Positions 1 to 8,139 of a stretch of 64,000 bases of DNA are shown one piece after another (positions within the stretch are counted from its first letter, which is position 1; every line of letters begins with the position of its first letter). The translations under genes and the position numbers were made by a program. The stretch lies in contig NZ_JAMXQV010000003.1 in NCBI RefSeq assembly GCF_024703995.1, positions 372,001 through 436,000 of the forward strand, written 5' to 3'. A model generated the notes under the pieces. It did not search any database and was not told the origin of the DNA. It worked only from the letters and a program-made list of their open reading frames with translations. This DNA is from Amycolatopsis iheyensis. Lineage in GTDB: Bacteria; Actinomycetota; Actinomycetes; Mycobacteriales; Pseudonocardiaceae.

Positions 1-1711
1 GACCGGACTGCGGGTTGCGCAGCGAGCCGTCGGCCTGCTGCGTCCACACCTGGCCGCCGACGCCGTTGCAGTCCCACAGCTCGACCTGGGTGCCACCCGC
101 CGTGCCGTTGCCGTTGATGTCGAGGCAGCGGCCCAGCGTGCGCAGCGCGCCACCGGAGAGGTGGACCCAGTGCTGGTCCACGGCGAAGGACTGGCAGTCC
201 CACAGCTGCACGGCCGTCCCGTTCCCGCCGTGGTCGTCTCCGGCCACGTCGACGCACTTGCCGCCGGGGCCGGTGATCGGGCCGCCGCCGGTGACGGCGA
301 ACTTCTGCGCCGCCGAGCCATTGCAGTCCCAGATCTGCAGGCGCGTGCCGTTGGCGGTGGCGCCGTTGGGGGAGTCGAGGCAACGGCCGGACTGCGGGTT
401 GCGCAGTGAGCCGTCGGCCTGCTGCACCCACTTCTGACCGCCGACGCCGTTGCAGTCCCACAGTTCCACCTGGGTGCCGTTGGCCGTGCCGTTGCCGTTG
501 ACGTCGAGGCAACGGCCCACAGTGGACAGTGACGAGTCGGCGTTGTGCGCCCAGTGCTGGTCGGCGGCGTTGGTCTGGCAGTCCCACAGCTGCACGGCGG
601 TGCCGTTGCCGCCGGTGTCGTCGCCGGCGACGTCGAGGCACTTGCCGCCAGGTCCGGAAACCGTTGCGGCGTAGGGGGGTGTCCCGGTGGAGCCGGAGTA
701 GCCGACGGAGACCACGTTGGCCTGCACGGCGTCGTCCGCCGCGTCGGTCGGGTACCCGGCGGTCATCACGCCCTCGAAGAACGAGCCGATGGAGGCGTTG
801 CTGTTGTCACCGCCGGTGCCGAGCACGATCGAGCCCTCCTGGTGCATCGGCGTGTAGCCGCCCGAGGGCAGGGCGCCGTTGTACCAGGTGGTGAGGCCGC
901 CGCTCTGGGAGTTGCCGCCCTTGAGCGCGAAGGTGGTCTGGCCGTTGTTCTTCAGCAGCGCGGTGACGAACGGGGTGGCGTTGCCGCGGTTGGCGGTGTT
1001 GGAGCGGTTGCCCTGGAACAGCCCGTTTTCGAGGTCGCCCGCCACCCACGGGCCGATCCCGGTGCACGGCGGGAAGTAGCAGGTGGTGCCGAGGTTGACC
1101 GCGTCCATGTGCCCGTTGCCGGTGTCGGCGATCTGGGCTTCGACGTTGCCGTAGTCGAAGCAGCAGCCGCCGTTGACGTGGGTGCCGCTGGCGACCATGT
1201 ACATGCCTTCGGGCTGGCCGTTCTGCGCGACGCCGGCCCCGACGTAGTGCCGGTACCCGGTGCCGGGGGAGACGTAGACGCCGTAGACCTTGTGCCCGCC
1301 CGCGGTGACCGGCAGGGCGGACGCGATGGCGGCGACGTCCTGGCCGCCCGCCGTGCCCGGGCCTTCGACGGTGAGGTCGTTGTGGCGCGGGGACTGGTCG
1401 TAGATCACGGTGATGGTGCAGGTGGTGCCGGCGCAGAAGGAGTCCTGCGCGGCGGCGTTGGCGTACCCGCCCGCGGCGAGCAGGCCGATGTTCGTTTCGG
1501 CGTGGTCGGAGGCGCGTTGCACGCGGTAGAGGTTGCCGCTGTAGGCGGCGTAGAGGGCACGGGTGGTGCTGTGCGCGGCAACGCACTGGGTGCCGGCGGA
1601 ACCGTAGATGTCGCAGGGCAGCGGACCGGCGGCCTGAGCGGGCGAGCTCAGGCCGAGCATCGTCGCGAGGACGAGCACGGTGGAGGCGAGCAGGGCAAGG
1701 GGACGGCGCAC
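1..1711 (-). CDS. Secreted alpha-L-arabinofuranosidase (GH54) with two tandem ricin-type lectin domains, 3' end off the window
   Basis: Translation from the GTG at 1711 gives a signal peptide (MRRPLALLAS..., cleavage near SPAQAAG), then a GH54 (AbfB-type) catalytic domain beginning PCDIYGSAGTQCVAAHSTTR and containing IIYDQS-like ITVIYDQSP and CCFDYGNVE, residues about 35-340. Two beta-trefoil CBM13 domains follow, about residues 345-469 and from 474 to the window edge. They are near copies of each other, with GKC(L/V)DVAGDD, QLWDCQ, VELWDCNGVGGQ and LRNPQSG in both. GH54 enzymes release terminal arabinofuranose from arabinan and arabinoxylan, and CBM13 binds xylan or galactose. The frame stays open to base 1, so the last lectin repeat is missing. 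A LacI-type operator lies about 47 bases upstream of the start. The family assignment is firm; the substrate is inferred. Confidence 0.88.
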   Translation of the reverse strand, partial: MRRPLALLASTVLVLATMLGLSSPAQAAGPLPCDIYGSAGTQCVAAHSTTRALYAAYSGNLYRVQRASDHAETNIGLLAAGGYANAAAQDSFCAGTTCTITVIYDQSPRHNDLTVEGPGTAGGQDVAAIASALPVTAGGHKVYGVYVSPGTGYRHYVGAGVAQNGQPEGMYMVASGTHVNGGCCFDYGNVEAQIADTGNGHMDAVNLGTTCYFPPCTGIGPWVAGDLENGLFQGNRSNTANRGNATPFVTALLKNNGQTTFALKGGNSQSGGLTTWYNGALPSGGYTPMHQEGSIVLGTGGDNSNASIGSFFEGVMTAGYPTDAADDAVQANVVSVGYSGSTGTPPYAATVSGPGGKCLDVAGDDTGGNGTAVQLWDCQTNAADQHWAHNADSSLSTVGRCLDVNGNGTANGTQVELWDCNGVGGQKWVQQADGSLRNPQSGRCLDSPNGATANGTRLQIWDCNGSAAQKFAVTGGGPITGPGGKCVDVAGDDHGGNGTAVQLWDCQSFAVDQHWVHLSGGALRTLGRCLDINGNGTAGGTQVELWDCNGVGGQVWTQQADGSLRNPQSG

Positions 1712-1757
1712 GGGGATCTCACTCTCAAGCCGCAGGTCAGCGACCTGCGCGGATTTT

Positions 1758-1769
1758 TACAACGTTGTA
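1758..1769. promoter_or_regulatory. 12-bp perfect palindrome, LacI-family-type operator
   Basis: TACAACGTTGTA is a perfect inverted repeat with a central CG, the usual form of LacI-family operators. It lies about 47 bases upstream of the GH54 start codon, so it would control the arabinofuranosidase gene. No LacI gene is present in the window. Confidence 0.5.
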
Positions 1770-1982
1770 TTTCCGGGAGAGAAGGGGAGTGCGGAGAGGT
1801 TTCCGGGGATGTGGGGAAGGTTAGGACCGGGTTCTCGGCCGTGTCAACGGTTCACGGCTTTCTGGTGGTTTGGTCCATTTTTCGCGGGCTGGCGTGCCCC
1901 CGGACGGCGTAACCGCGGGATCCGTTTCGTGGCACGGAGAACGGGCGAGCACCGCGGTCGCGATGCTTGCCCGGGGCGCGGG

Positions 1983-3614
1983 TCAGCGGGTGAAGGTGAA
2001 CCAGTTGACGTTGACGAAGTCCGCCGAGCTGCCGCCGAAGGTCAGGTAGACGTCGTGCACTCCCGTCACCGAGCGGACCACGTTCGCCGGCACGCTCTGC
2101 CACGACTGCCAGCCGCCGTTGTTGGCGAAGTCGATCTCCGCCAGCACCGGGCCGGACTGGCTGTCGACGCGGGCCAGGATCGCGCCGCTGACCCCGGCCG
2201 CCGCGCCGGAGGCGATGCGGGCCACGAACTGGCGTGGGGAGCTCGAGCCGAAGTCGACGCTCGAGTACTTCAGCCAGTCCCCGTTGGCGATCCAGCCGAC
2301 GTCGGTGCCGCCTTCACTGCACGCCTCGTTCTGCGTGCCGCCCTGGGCGCTGAACGACTCCGCCTGGATGGTCGAGTACGCGCTCGTCCCGCCACCGGTG
2401 GGTGGCGGTGTCGTGCCGCCGCCCGGGCCGAGGGAGACCGTCCAGGACGTCGGCGCCGGGTCCTGGAGGTGGCCGTCGACCGGCTGCGAACCGGTCGGGC
2501 CGACGTCGTCGTACGGGAAGGCGTAGCCGATCGACGCGTGCTGGTGCACCAAGCGGGCGTAGTGGTTGGTGGTCGCGTCCTTGTAGTAGTTCGAGGGCGA
2601 GACGCCGTCGGGCTGGTTGTTGCCGCCCGCGACCAGCAGGCTGCTGCGGTTCAGCGCGGCCGCCAGCCGGGCGGCGATCGCGCCCCGCGCGTCTCCGCCC
2701 GAGTTGTACAGCGGCCCGCTCGCGCAGCCGAAGATGTCGATCGCGCTGGGCTTGGTGAACGGGACGCCGTTGGTGTTCAAGCCGCCGAACACGATGGTGT
2801 CGCCGCTGACCGTGCCGGTGTAGGCGCCGATGCTGCCCTGGCCGTTGATCGTCAGCGGCGTCGAGCGGTAGTGGTCCCAGACGGCGTTGAGGTAGTTCGT
2901 CCAGTAGCCGCCGAAGTCGACGGGGGAGTGGCCGGGCGCGAGCACCCGCACCACCTTGCCGGACGCGTCGGTGGCGACCAGCCGGTCCCACGGCGCCCCG
3001 TCGGTGTTGTGCTGGGCGCGCAGCCCGTCGGCGATGGCGCCGAGCGCGCCGTCGGGCAGCGGGCTCACCGACTGCGAGCCGGCCGCGCCGGTGGTGGCCA
3101 TGGAAACCGGCAGCGCCACCATGTCGACGTAGCTGATGTTCGCGTAGAGGTTCGCGCTGTTGTAGGTGAACTCGGCGAACGTCCAGTTGGTCTGCCAGTT
3201 CGGATCCGAGCTGGTGAAGCCGGGCTGTACCAGCCCGGGCCCGGGGTTCACGAAGAACTGGATCTTCTTGTCGACGGAGAACCAGACCCGGCCGCCGATC
3301 ACGTAGTCGTTCAGCGGCACGGTGACCTGGCCGCCGGAGCCGAGCGGGATCGAGTAGTCCGGGATCGGCGTCACCGGCGACGACGGGTTGGCCAGCCGCT
3401 GGAACTGGCCGCTGGCGGTGACGAAACCGGGCCGGCCCGCGGTGTCCGCGCCGCTGACGTAGGCGTAGACGGTGCCGCTGCCGGAGTTGTTCTTCAACGT
3501 CAACGGCAGGCCCGCGGCGGCGCGGGCCCGGGGTGCGGTGGCGGCGGACCACAGCGGCGCACTGGCCGCGGCGGCCACCAGGCCGGCGGTGAGGAAGGTA
3601 CGTCTGGATGGCAT
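1983..3614 (-). CDS. Secreted GH64 beta-1,3-glucanase with C-terminal CBM6
   Basis: 543 aa. The N-terminus MPSRRTFLTAGLVAAAASAP is a twin-arginine signal. Residues about 35-395 match the GH64 laminaripentaose-producing beta-1,3-glucanase family (LTLKNNSGSGTVYAYVSG at the start, then WFSVDKKIQFFVNPG, NISYVDMVALP and IDIFGCASG). A Gly/Thr/Pro linker (about 395-415) leads to a CBM6 domain (IQAESFSAQGGTQNEAC, WIANGDWLKYSSVDFG, VNVNWFTFTR). Enzymes of this type cut laminarin and fungal cell-wall beta-1,3-glucan outside the cell. The gene lies in the same direction as the GH54 gene but 272 bases separate them and the GH54 gene has its own operator, so they are probably separate units. Family assignment is confident; a fungal-wall substrate is inference. 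Confidence 0.9.
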   Translation of the reverse strand: MPSRRTFLTAGLVAAAASAPLWSAATAPRARAAAGLPLTLKNNSGSGTVYAYVSGADTAGRPGFVTASGQFQRLANPSSPVTPIPDYSIPLGSGGQVTVPLNDYVIGGRVWFSVDKKIQFFVNPGPGLVQPGFTSSDPNWQTNWTFAEFTYNSANLYANISYVDMVALPVSMATTGAAGSQSVSPLPDGALGAIADGLRAQHNTDGAPWDRLVATDASGKVVRVLAPGHSPVDFGGYWTNYLNAVWDHYRSTPLTINGQGSIGAYTGTVSGDTIVFGGLNTNGVPFTKPSAIDIFGCASGPLYNSGGDARGAIAARLAAALNRSSLLVAGGNNQPDGVSPSNYYKDATTNHYARLVHQHASIGYAFPYDDVGPTGSQPVDGHLQDPAPTSWTVSLGPGGGTTPPPTGGGTSAYSTIQAESFSAQGGTQNEACSEGGTDVGWIANGDWLKYSSVDFGSSSPRQFVARIASGAAAGVSGAILARVDSQSGPVLAEIDFANNGGWQSWQSVPANVVRSVTGVHDVYLTFGGSSADFVNVNWFTFTR

Positions 3615-3859
3615 GGCACCTCCTGGGGACGACCGGCGGTCACTGGTTCAGACCTTTCCGCCGGGCAGGGTGGCGAAACGGTAGGTACGCCGGTCTCGCG
3701 CGGTCAATATCCGGCGCCGGGGTTGGGGCACGAACGGCCCTCAACGGTGCCCTTTCGGCGCAGGCCACGCCGGGGAACCGAAAGCGCGAACCGGACGTCG
3801 GAGCAGGAGTCGGGTGTTACATTGCCCGCGCGAAATGTCACGCGAGCGGGAGGAACGCC

Positions 3860-4168
3860 GTGGGCTTCGAGGTCGATGTCGCGGACATCAGCAACGCGGC
3901 GGGCAAGCTCGCCGCCGGGACGCCGCCGTCGCTGACGCCCGGGGGCTCGCCGAACGTCGGCGCCACGAACCGGGCCGGCGGCTTCGCGGGCGACTACGAC
4001 GTCTGGCTGCTGACCCGCCAGGAGGACCTCGAAGCCGCGCAGCAGCAGGTCGCGAGCCTGGTCGAGGCCATCCAGGCCGCCGCGAAGAGCTACGACCGCA
4101 CCGACTCGGCCGCGCGTGACACCTTCTTGAAGGCCCTCGACAGCGGCTTCGAAGGGATCGACCGGTGA
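3860..4168 (+). CDS. Small WXG100-like (ESX target-type) protein
   Basis: 102 aa from the GTG at 3860, chosen because GGGAGGA (3848-3854) lies at RBS distance; longer upstream starts have no RBS. The sequence is acidic with a predicted helical second half (EDLEAAQQQVASLVEAIQAA) and carries no signal peptide. Its size, helical content and 4-base overlap with a clear WXG protein suggest a partner in a type VII-type secreted pair. It lacks a clear WXG itself; FAGDYDVW lies near the middle. Actinobacterial ESX-type secretion targets are often encoded as such small partners. No EccC or other secretion component is in the window. Function is unproven. Confidence 0.55.
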   Translation: MGFEVDVADISNAAGKLAAGTPPSLTPGGSPNVGATNRAGGFAGDYDVWLLTRQEDLEAAQQQVASLVEAIQAAAKSYDRTDSAARDTFLKALDSGFEGIDR

Positions 4169-5487
4169 GCTCGGTCTTCGACAAGATCCGCCACCTCGCC
4201 GACCAGGTGGAGAAGGGCAACCCGGCCGACCTGGACGACCGGGCGCGGGCCTGCCGGGCCACGAAGGAATCCGTCCTGGACGCCAAGGCGCTCGTCGAGG
4301 CGGTCCGCGTCCAGCTGAGCGAGGGCTGGCACGGCGGCGCCGGCGAATCGGCGCTGACTTCGTTGAACGACTTCAAGAAGAACCGCGACGACCAGGCTCA
4401 CGACCTCGAAGAGTCGGCGAAGTCGTTCGAGGTCGTCCGCGACGCGCTGGCGAAGGCCCAGGGCGACGCCCGCAGCCACCGCGCGGACGCCGACGCCCTG
4501 GAGAAGAAGCTCGACGGCGTGTGGAACGACCTCGCGCACGGCAAGGGCAACATCGTCTTCGCCTGGGCGGAGGACAAGGCGCTCAAGGCCCGGGCGCTGG
4601 TCGTGCTCGCCGACCTGGAGCGGATCGTCGTGGGGTACGACGCGGTCCTGCTCGCCGAAGGCCTGAAGCTGCGGAACAAGACGGGCCAGGTGTGGGAGCT
4701 CGCGGGCTCCGAGAAGCGGAACCCGGCCGAGATCGCCGCGATCATGCTGCGGGAGATCCCGGGCCTCGCCGAGCTGGTGGCGAAGGACCCGAGGCTCAAG
4801 GTCGCCGTGCTGACCGGCAACTGGGAGCTGTTGCTGCAGAACCGCGAGATCGCGCAGAAGATCTACGACTACCTCGGCTTCAAGTACGTCGCGGACGGCG
4901 ACTACTACACGACCGGCGAGCACTCGGTGCAGAGCTTCCTGGGCTGGCACGACTTCTACGACAAGCTGGAGAAGCTGATCGGCGCGGACCTCGACGCGAC
5001 CGGCGACGACGGCGACAACATGGAGTTCACCGACCCGAAGACCGGCAAGCAGTACCGGCTCGAGCTGTGGAAGGGCAGTTACGGGTTCGGTGGCGCGTTC
5101 GGCGGCGAAGTCGGGTTCTACACCCGCGAACCCGGTTCCGGCGACATCTCCGGCTACTACCACGCCGCCCAGGGCGACGACCAGATCAAGGTGACCCAGA
5201 CGATCTACAACAAGAACGACGGGCACGTCTACTTCACCAACGACGGCCAGGGCGCCGACGGCTCCGACAAGAAGCACTTCTGGAACCTGGCGATCCGCAC
5301 CGACCCGGACGTCAAGGCGAGCGAACTGGCCCAGCGCGCCACCATCGAGGTGCGCGACACCGGCATGCGCGACCGGATGTACGACGAGATGACCCGGTGG
5401 GCCGCCGCGCACCCGGACCAGAACCTGAAGGTCACGAAGACCACCGACGACCCGCCGGCGCTGAGCTACACGTGGGGGGAGAAGTGA
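4165..5487 (+). CDS. WXG100-type protein with C-terminal DUF4474-like domain; candidate type VII-exported effector
   Basis: 440 aa, start overlapping the preceding stop by 4 bases. The first ~120 residues are helical with a WHG motif (GWHGGAGESALTSLNDFKK), the layout of WXG100/LXG N-termini that mark substrates of type VII secretion. A middle helical part (about 125-270) follows. Residues about 285-430 resemble DUF4474, with RLELWKGSYGFGGAFGGEVG, then GYYHAAQGDDQIKV and KKHFWNLAIRTD. DUF4474 occurs at the C-terminus of large secreted or toxin-like proteins; its activity is not known to me. The convergent 78-aa gene 7 bases downstream is the only nearby immunity candidate, though convergent orientation is unusual for that. 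Possible roles are effector, envelope enzyme or structural partner. Confidence 0.6.
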   Translation: MSSVFDKIRHLADQVEKGNPADLDDRARACRATKESVLDAKALVEAVRVQLSEGWHGGAGESALTSLNDFKKNRDDQAHDLEESAKSFEVVRDALAKAQGDARSHRADADALEKKLDGVWNDLAHGKGNIVFAWAEDKALKARALVVLADLERIVVGYDAVLLAEGLKLRNKTGQVWELAGSEKRNPAEIAAIMLREIPGLAELVAKDPRLKVAVLTGNWELLLQNREIAQKIYDYLGFKYVADGDYYTTGEHSVQSFLGWHDFYDKLEKLIGADLDATGDDGDNMEFTDPKTGKQYRLELWKGSYGFGGAFGGEVGFYTREPGSGDISGYYHAAQGDDQIKVTQTIYNKNDGHVYFTNDGQGADGSDKKHFWNLAIRTDPDVKASELAQRATIEVRDTGMRDRMYDEMTRWAAAHPDQNLKVTKTTDDPPALSYTWGEK

Positions 5488-5494
5488 GCCGCGC

Positions 5495-5731
5495 TCAGAT
5501 CGAGGTCACCGGCTTGAACTCCCACTCCTCGTCGTCCGGGTCGGCGCGCCGGCTCGTGACCTCGCGGAGCCCGGCGAACACGCCGTCGACGTCGACCAGC
5601 CCGGCCACCTCGTCGGCGACGTCCCGGCCATGCCGCTCCTCGATCTCTTCGAGGCCTTCGCGCAGGGCGGTGGTCGCGGCGGTCCTCGCCGTGGCCCGCA
5701 ACGCGCGGGCCAGCTCATCCGGGTCACTCAT
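5495..5731 (-). CDS. Small hypothetical acidic protein
   Basis: 78 aa (MSDPDELARALRATARTA...), convergent with the DUF4474 protein gene and ending 7 bases from its stop. It is helical in its first half, Arg/Ala/Glu-rich and ends in an acidic patch (DPDDEEWEFKP). There is no signal peptide or membrane segment. An overlapping frame at 5506-5727 is Arg/Pro-rich and less protein-like. I do not recognise a family. Its position beside a toxin-like gene makes an immunity or chaperone role possible but unsupported. Confidence 0.5.
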   Translation of the reverse strand: MSDPDELARALRATARTAATTALREGLEEIEERHGRDVADEVAGLVDVDGVFAGLREVTSRRADPDDEEWEFKPVTSI

Positions 5732-5748
5732 GGCTCCACTTTAGGCGG

Positions 5749-6681
5749 CTACCCCTGCCGCGCGGCCAGGCGTGCGGCGGTGGCGTCACGGCGTTCCTCG
5801 AAGCGCGACGCCTGCGTGTCGAGGGACTTCAGGAAGGCCGCCAGCTCCTCGCGTGCCGCCTCGCCGACCGCGCCGAGCCCGGTCAGGTCGAACACCTTCC
5901 AGTACCGCAGCAGCGGCAGCACGACGTCGTCGTGGTGGATGCGCAGGTCGTAGATGCCCGCCTTGGCGATCAGCGCCGCCTTGCGGGCGAAGCTCGGGAT
6001 CACCGCACCCGGCATCGCGAAGCTCAGCACCTCGTCGGTGATCGCGCGCATCATCGCGTCCGGCGAGATCTCCAGGGCCGCCTTGACCAGGTTGCGGTAG
6101 AAGACCATGTGGAGGTTCTCGTCCGTCGACACCCGGGCCAGCAGCCGCTCGGCCAGCGGGTCCTGCGTGTAGCGGCCGGTGTTGCGGTGCGAAATCCGCG
6201 TGGCCAGCTCCTGGAACGACACGTACGCGCACACCTGCAGCAGCGGCTTGTCCCCGGAGTCGTAGCCCGCCTGCATCGTCTCCATCCGCATGCGCTCCAG
6301 CTCGACCGGGTCGACGGCCCGGGTGACCAGCAGGTAGTCGCGGATGCAGATGCCGTGCCGGCCCTCCTCGGCCGTCCAGCGGTGGACCCAGGTGCCCCAC
6401 GCGCCGTCGCGGCCGAACGCGCGCTCGATCTCGCGGTGGTAGCTCGGCAGGTTGTCCTCGGTGAGCAGGTTGACCTCGAGTGCGGTCCGCGCGATCGGGC
6501 TCACCCGGGACTGCTCGGGGTCCCAGGCCTCCCCGCCGAGCTCGGCGAAGTCGCGCCCCTGGCTCCAGGGGACGTACTCGTGCGGCATCCACTCCTGAGC
6601 CGCGGAGAGGTGCCGGTTGAGGTTCTCCTCGACCGTTCCTTCCAGCTCGAACAGCAGGCGCGTGCTTTCGGGGACCGGCAT
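5749..6681 (-). CDS. Acyl-ACP desaturase (soluble diiron, stearoyl-ACP desaturase family)
   Basis: 310 aa. The start is the ATG at 6681 (MPVPESTRLLFELEG), with GGAAGG upstream; the open frame runs further 5' but that extension is the antisense of the next gene. The diiron ferritin-like fold is shown by WTAEEGRHG (ExxRH) and STDENLHMVFYRNL (DENLH), with further acidic ligands expected in LTEDN and SFQELATRISH. The family inserts a double bond into ACP-bound fatty acids using O2 and electrons from ferredoxin. The gene sits downstream of a membrane desaturase and ferredoxin reductase but has its own promoter region with a 37-bp palindrome, so it is probably controlled separately. Assignment is confident. 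Confidence 0.9.
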   Translation of the reverse strand: MPVPESTRLLFELEGTVEENLNRHLSAAQEWMPHEYVPWSQGRDFAELGGEAWDPEQSRVSPIARTALEVNLLTEDNLPSYHREIERAFGRDGAWGTWVHRWTAEEGRHGICIRDYLLVTRAVDPVELERMRMETMQAGYDSGDKPLLQVCAYVSFQELATRISHRNTGRYTQDPLAERLLARVSTDENLHMVFYRNLVKAALEISPDAMMRAITDEVLSFAMPGAVIPSFARKAALIAKAGIYDLRIHHDDVVLPLLRYWKVFDLTGLGAVGEAAREELAAFLKSLDTQASRFEERRDATAARLAARQG

Positions 6682-6696
6682 GGGGGACGTCCTTCC

Positions 6697-6733
6697 GTAC
6701 CTACGCGACCGTAACTTACGGTGCCGTAGGTAC
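6697..6733. promoter_or_regulatory. 37-bp double palindrome, probable TetR-family operator of the acyl-ACP desaturase
   Basis: Outer arms GTACCTACG (6697-6705) and CGTAGGTAC (6725-6733) and inner arms ACCGTAA (6708-6714) and TTACGGT (6716-6722) are all symmetric about base 6715; only 2 + 2 bases break the symmetry. It ends 16 bases before the desaturase start codon, so bound protein would block transcription. The size suits two repressor dimers bound together. Confidence 0.7.
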
Positions 6734-6860
6734 TGACAACGGACGCGGGGTCCCGGAGGTTCCCGCCGCGCCTGGCCGGCGCGAGCGGGTCCGCCGGCAC
6801 GGCCGCGACCAGCGCGTCCTCCGCCCCGCCGGGCAGTCGCCGTCGCCGGCGGCTCGTCGC

Positions 6861-8123
6861 TCAGGCGGCGCGCCGCACCTCGTCGCCCGGGTAGGGGCCG
6901 GGCTTCGGGCGGGGCTTCCCGCCGGGGAAGGCGAGCCGCAGGATCGTGCGGTGCACCGTGCCGAGCTGCCGCGACAGCGGGCCCGTGTTGTACGGCAGGC
7001 CGTAGCGGCGGCAGATCTCCCGCACCTGCGGCGCGATCTCGGCGTAGCGGCTGCTCGGCATGTCCGGGAACAGGTGGTGCTCGACCTGGTAGCCGAGGTT
7101 GCCGCTCATCAGGTGGAACAGCGGCGAGCCGGTGATGTTCGCCGCGCCGACGAGCTGCCGGACGTACCAGCCGCCGCGGGTTTCGTCGCGGACCTCCTCC
7201 TGGCTGAACGTGTAGGTCTGGTCGGGGAAGTGGCCGCAGAAGATGATCGAGTGGGCCCACAGGTTGCGGATGATGTTCGCGGTGAAGTCCGCCCAGAACG
7301 TCGCGGCGAACGCGCCGCCGCCCTCCTTGCGCACGGCGGCGAGCTGGGCGCTGACGGCGCCCCGGAAACCCCGGCCGCGGGCCCGGTCCGCGAGCACCCG
7401 GCGCCGTGAGCGGGGTTCGGGCCGCACCAGCCGTCCCACGGCCGTCGCGGCGAGCGCGCTGACCAGCGGCCAGCCGACGTAGTCCTTGAGGATCTGGTCG
7501 CGGGCCTTGCCCGAGATGCCCTTGATGTCGTGCCACACGTCCTTCAGCGGCTTCTCGCCGGCGCGGATCGCCTCGACGTCCATGTCGTGCACCGCGACGC
7601 CCCACTCGAAGAACGCCATCAGCAGCAGGTTGTACAGCGGCTGCGCCAGGTACGCCGGGTGCCACTTCTGGTGCGGGTCGATGCGCATGATCTCGTACCC
7701 GAGGTCTTTGTCCTTGCCCCGGATGTTGGTGTAGGTGTGGTGGATGAAGTTGTGCGAGTGCTTCCACGCCGCGGCCGTCGAGGCGGTGTCCCAGTCCCAA
7801 GTGGACGAATGGATGTAGGGGTCGTTCATCCAGTCCCACTGGCCGTGCAGGACGTTGTGCCCGATCTCCATGTTCTCCAGGATCTTCGCGACCGCGAGGC
7901 AGCCGGTGCCCGCCGCCCAGGCCGCTTTGGACCGGGAGCCGAGCAGCAGGGCCCGGCCGGCCACCGCGATCTGCCGGTGCAGCCGGATGACGCCCTTGAT
8001 GTACTGGCGGTCGCGGTCGCCGAGGTCGGCGCGGACGTGGTCGTGGATGGCGTCGAACTCGCGCGCGAGCTCGGCGAGCTCGCGCTCGCTCAGGTGGGCG
8101 AACGGGTGGGTTGTCGAGGGCAT
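6861..8123 (-). CDS. Membrane fatty-acid (acyl-CoA) desaturase, DesA3-like
   Basis: 420 aa. Three histidine boxes of the membrane desaturase family are visible: HNVLHGQ (about residue 94), HSHNFIHHTYTN (about 123) and QVEHHLFP (about 353). Hydrophobic segments lie between them. The family introduces a double bond into acyl-CoA or acyl-lipid chains, using O2 and a reductase. The gene directly upstream, 16 bases away, encodes a flavin/2Fe-2S reductase of the type paired with mycobacterial DesA3 (Rv3229c with Rv3230c), so the two form an electron-transfer operon. Length and motifs are typical; the family is certain, regiochemistry is not shown. Confidence 0.92.
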   Translation of the reverse strand: MPSTTHPFAHLSERELAELAREFDAIHDHVRADLGDRDRQYIKGVIRLHRQIAVAGRALLLGSRSKAAWAAGTGCLAVAKILENMEIGHNVLHGQWDWMNDPYIHSSTWDWDTASTAAAWKHSHNFIHHTYTNIRGKDKDLGYEIMRIDPHQKWHPAYLAQPLYNLLLMAFFEWGVAVHDMDVEAIRAGEKPLKDVWHDIKGISGKARDQILKDYVGWPLVSALAATAVGRLVRPEPRSRRRVLADRARGRGFRGAVSAQLAAVRKEGGGAFAATFWADFTANIIRNLWAHSIIFCGHFPDQTYTFSQEEVRDETRGGWYVRQLVGAANITGSPLFHLMSGNLGYQVEHHLFPDMPSSRYAEIAPQVREICRRYGLPYNTGPLSRQLGTVHRTILRLAFPGGKPRPKPGPYPGDEVRRAA

Positions 8124-8139
8124 GAGTTCCTTTCTCCGC

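Noticed and set aside
5749..7839. Apparent 696-residue fusion of the acyl-ACP desaturase with an upstream extension
   Set aside because: The extension is an out-of-frame reading of the membrane desaturase gene; the true start at 6681 has an RBS and conserved N-terminus.
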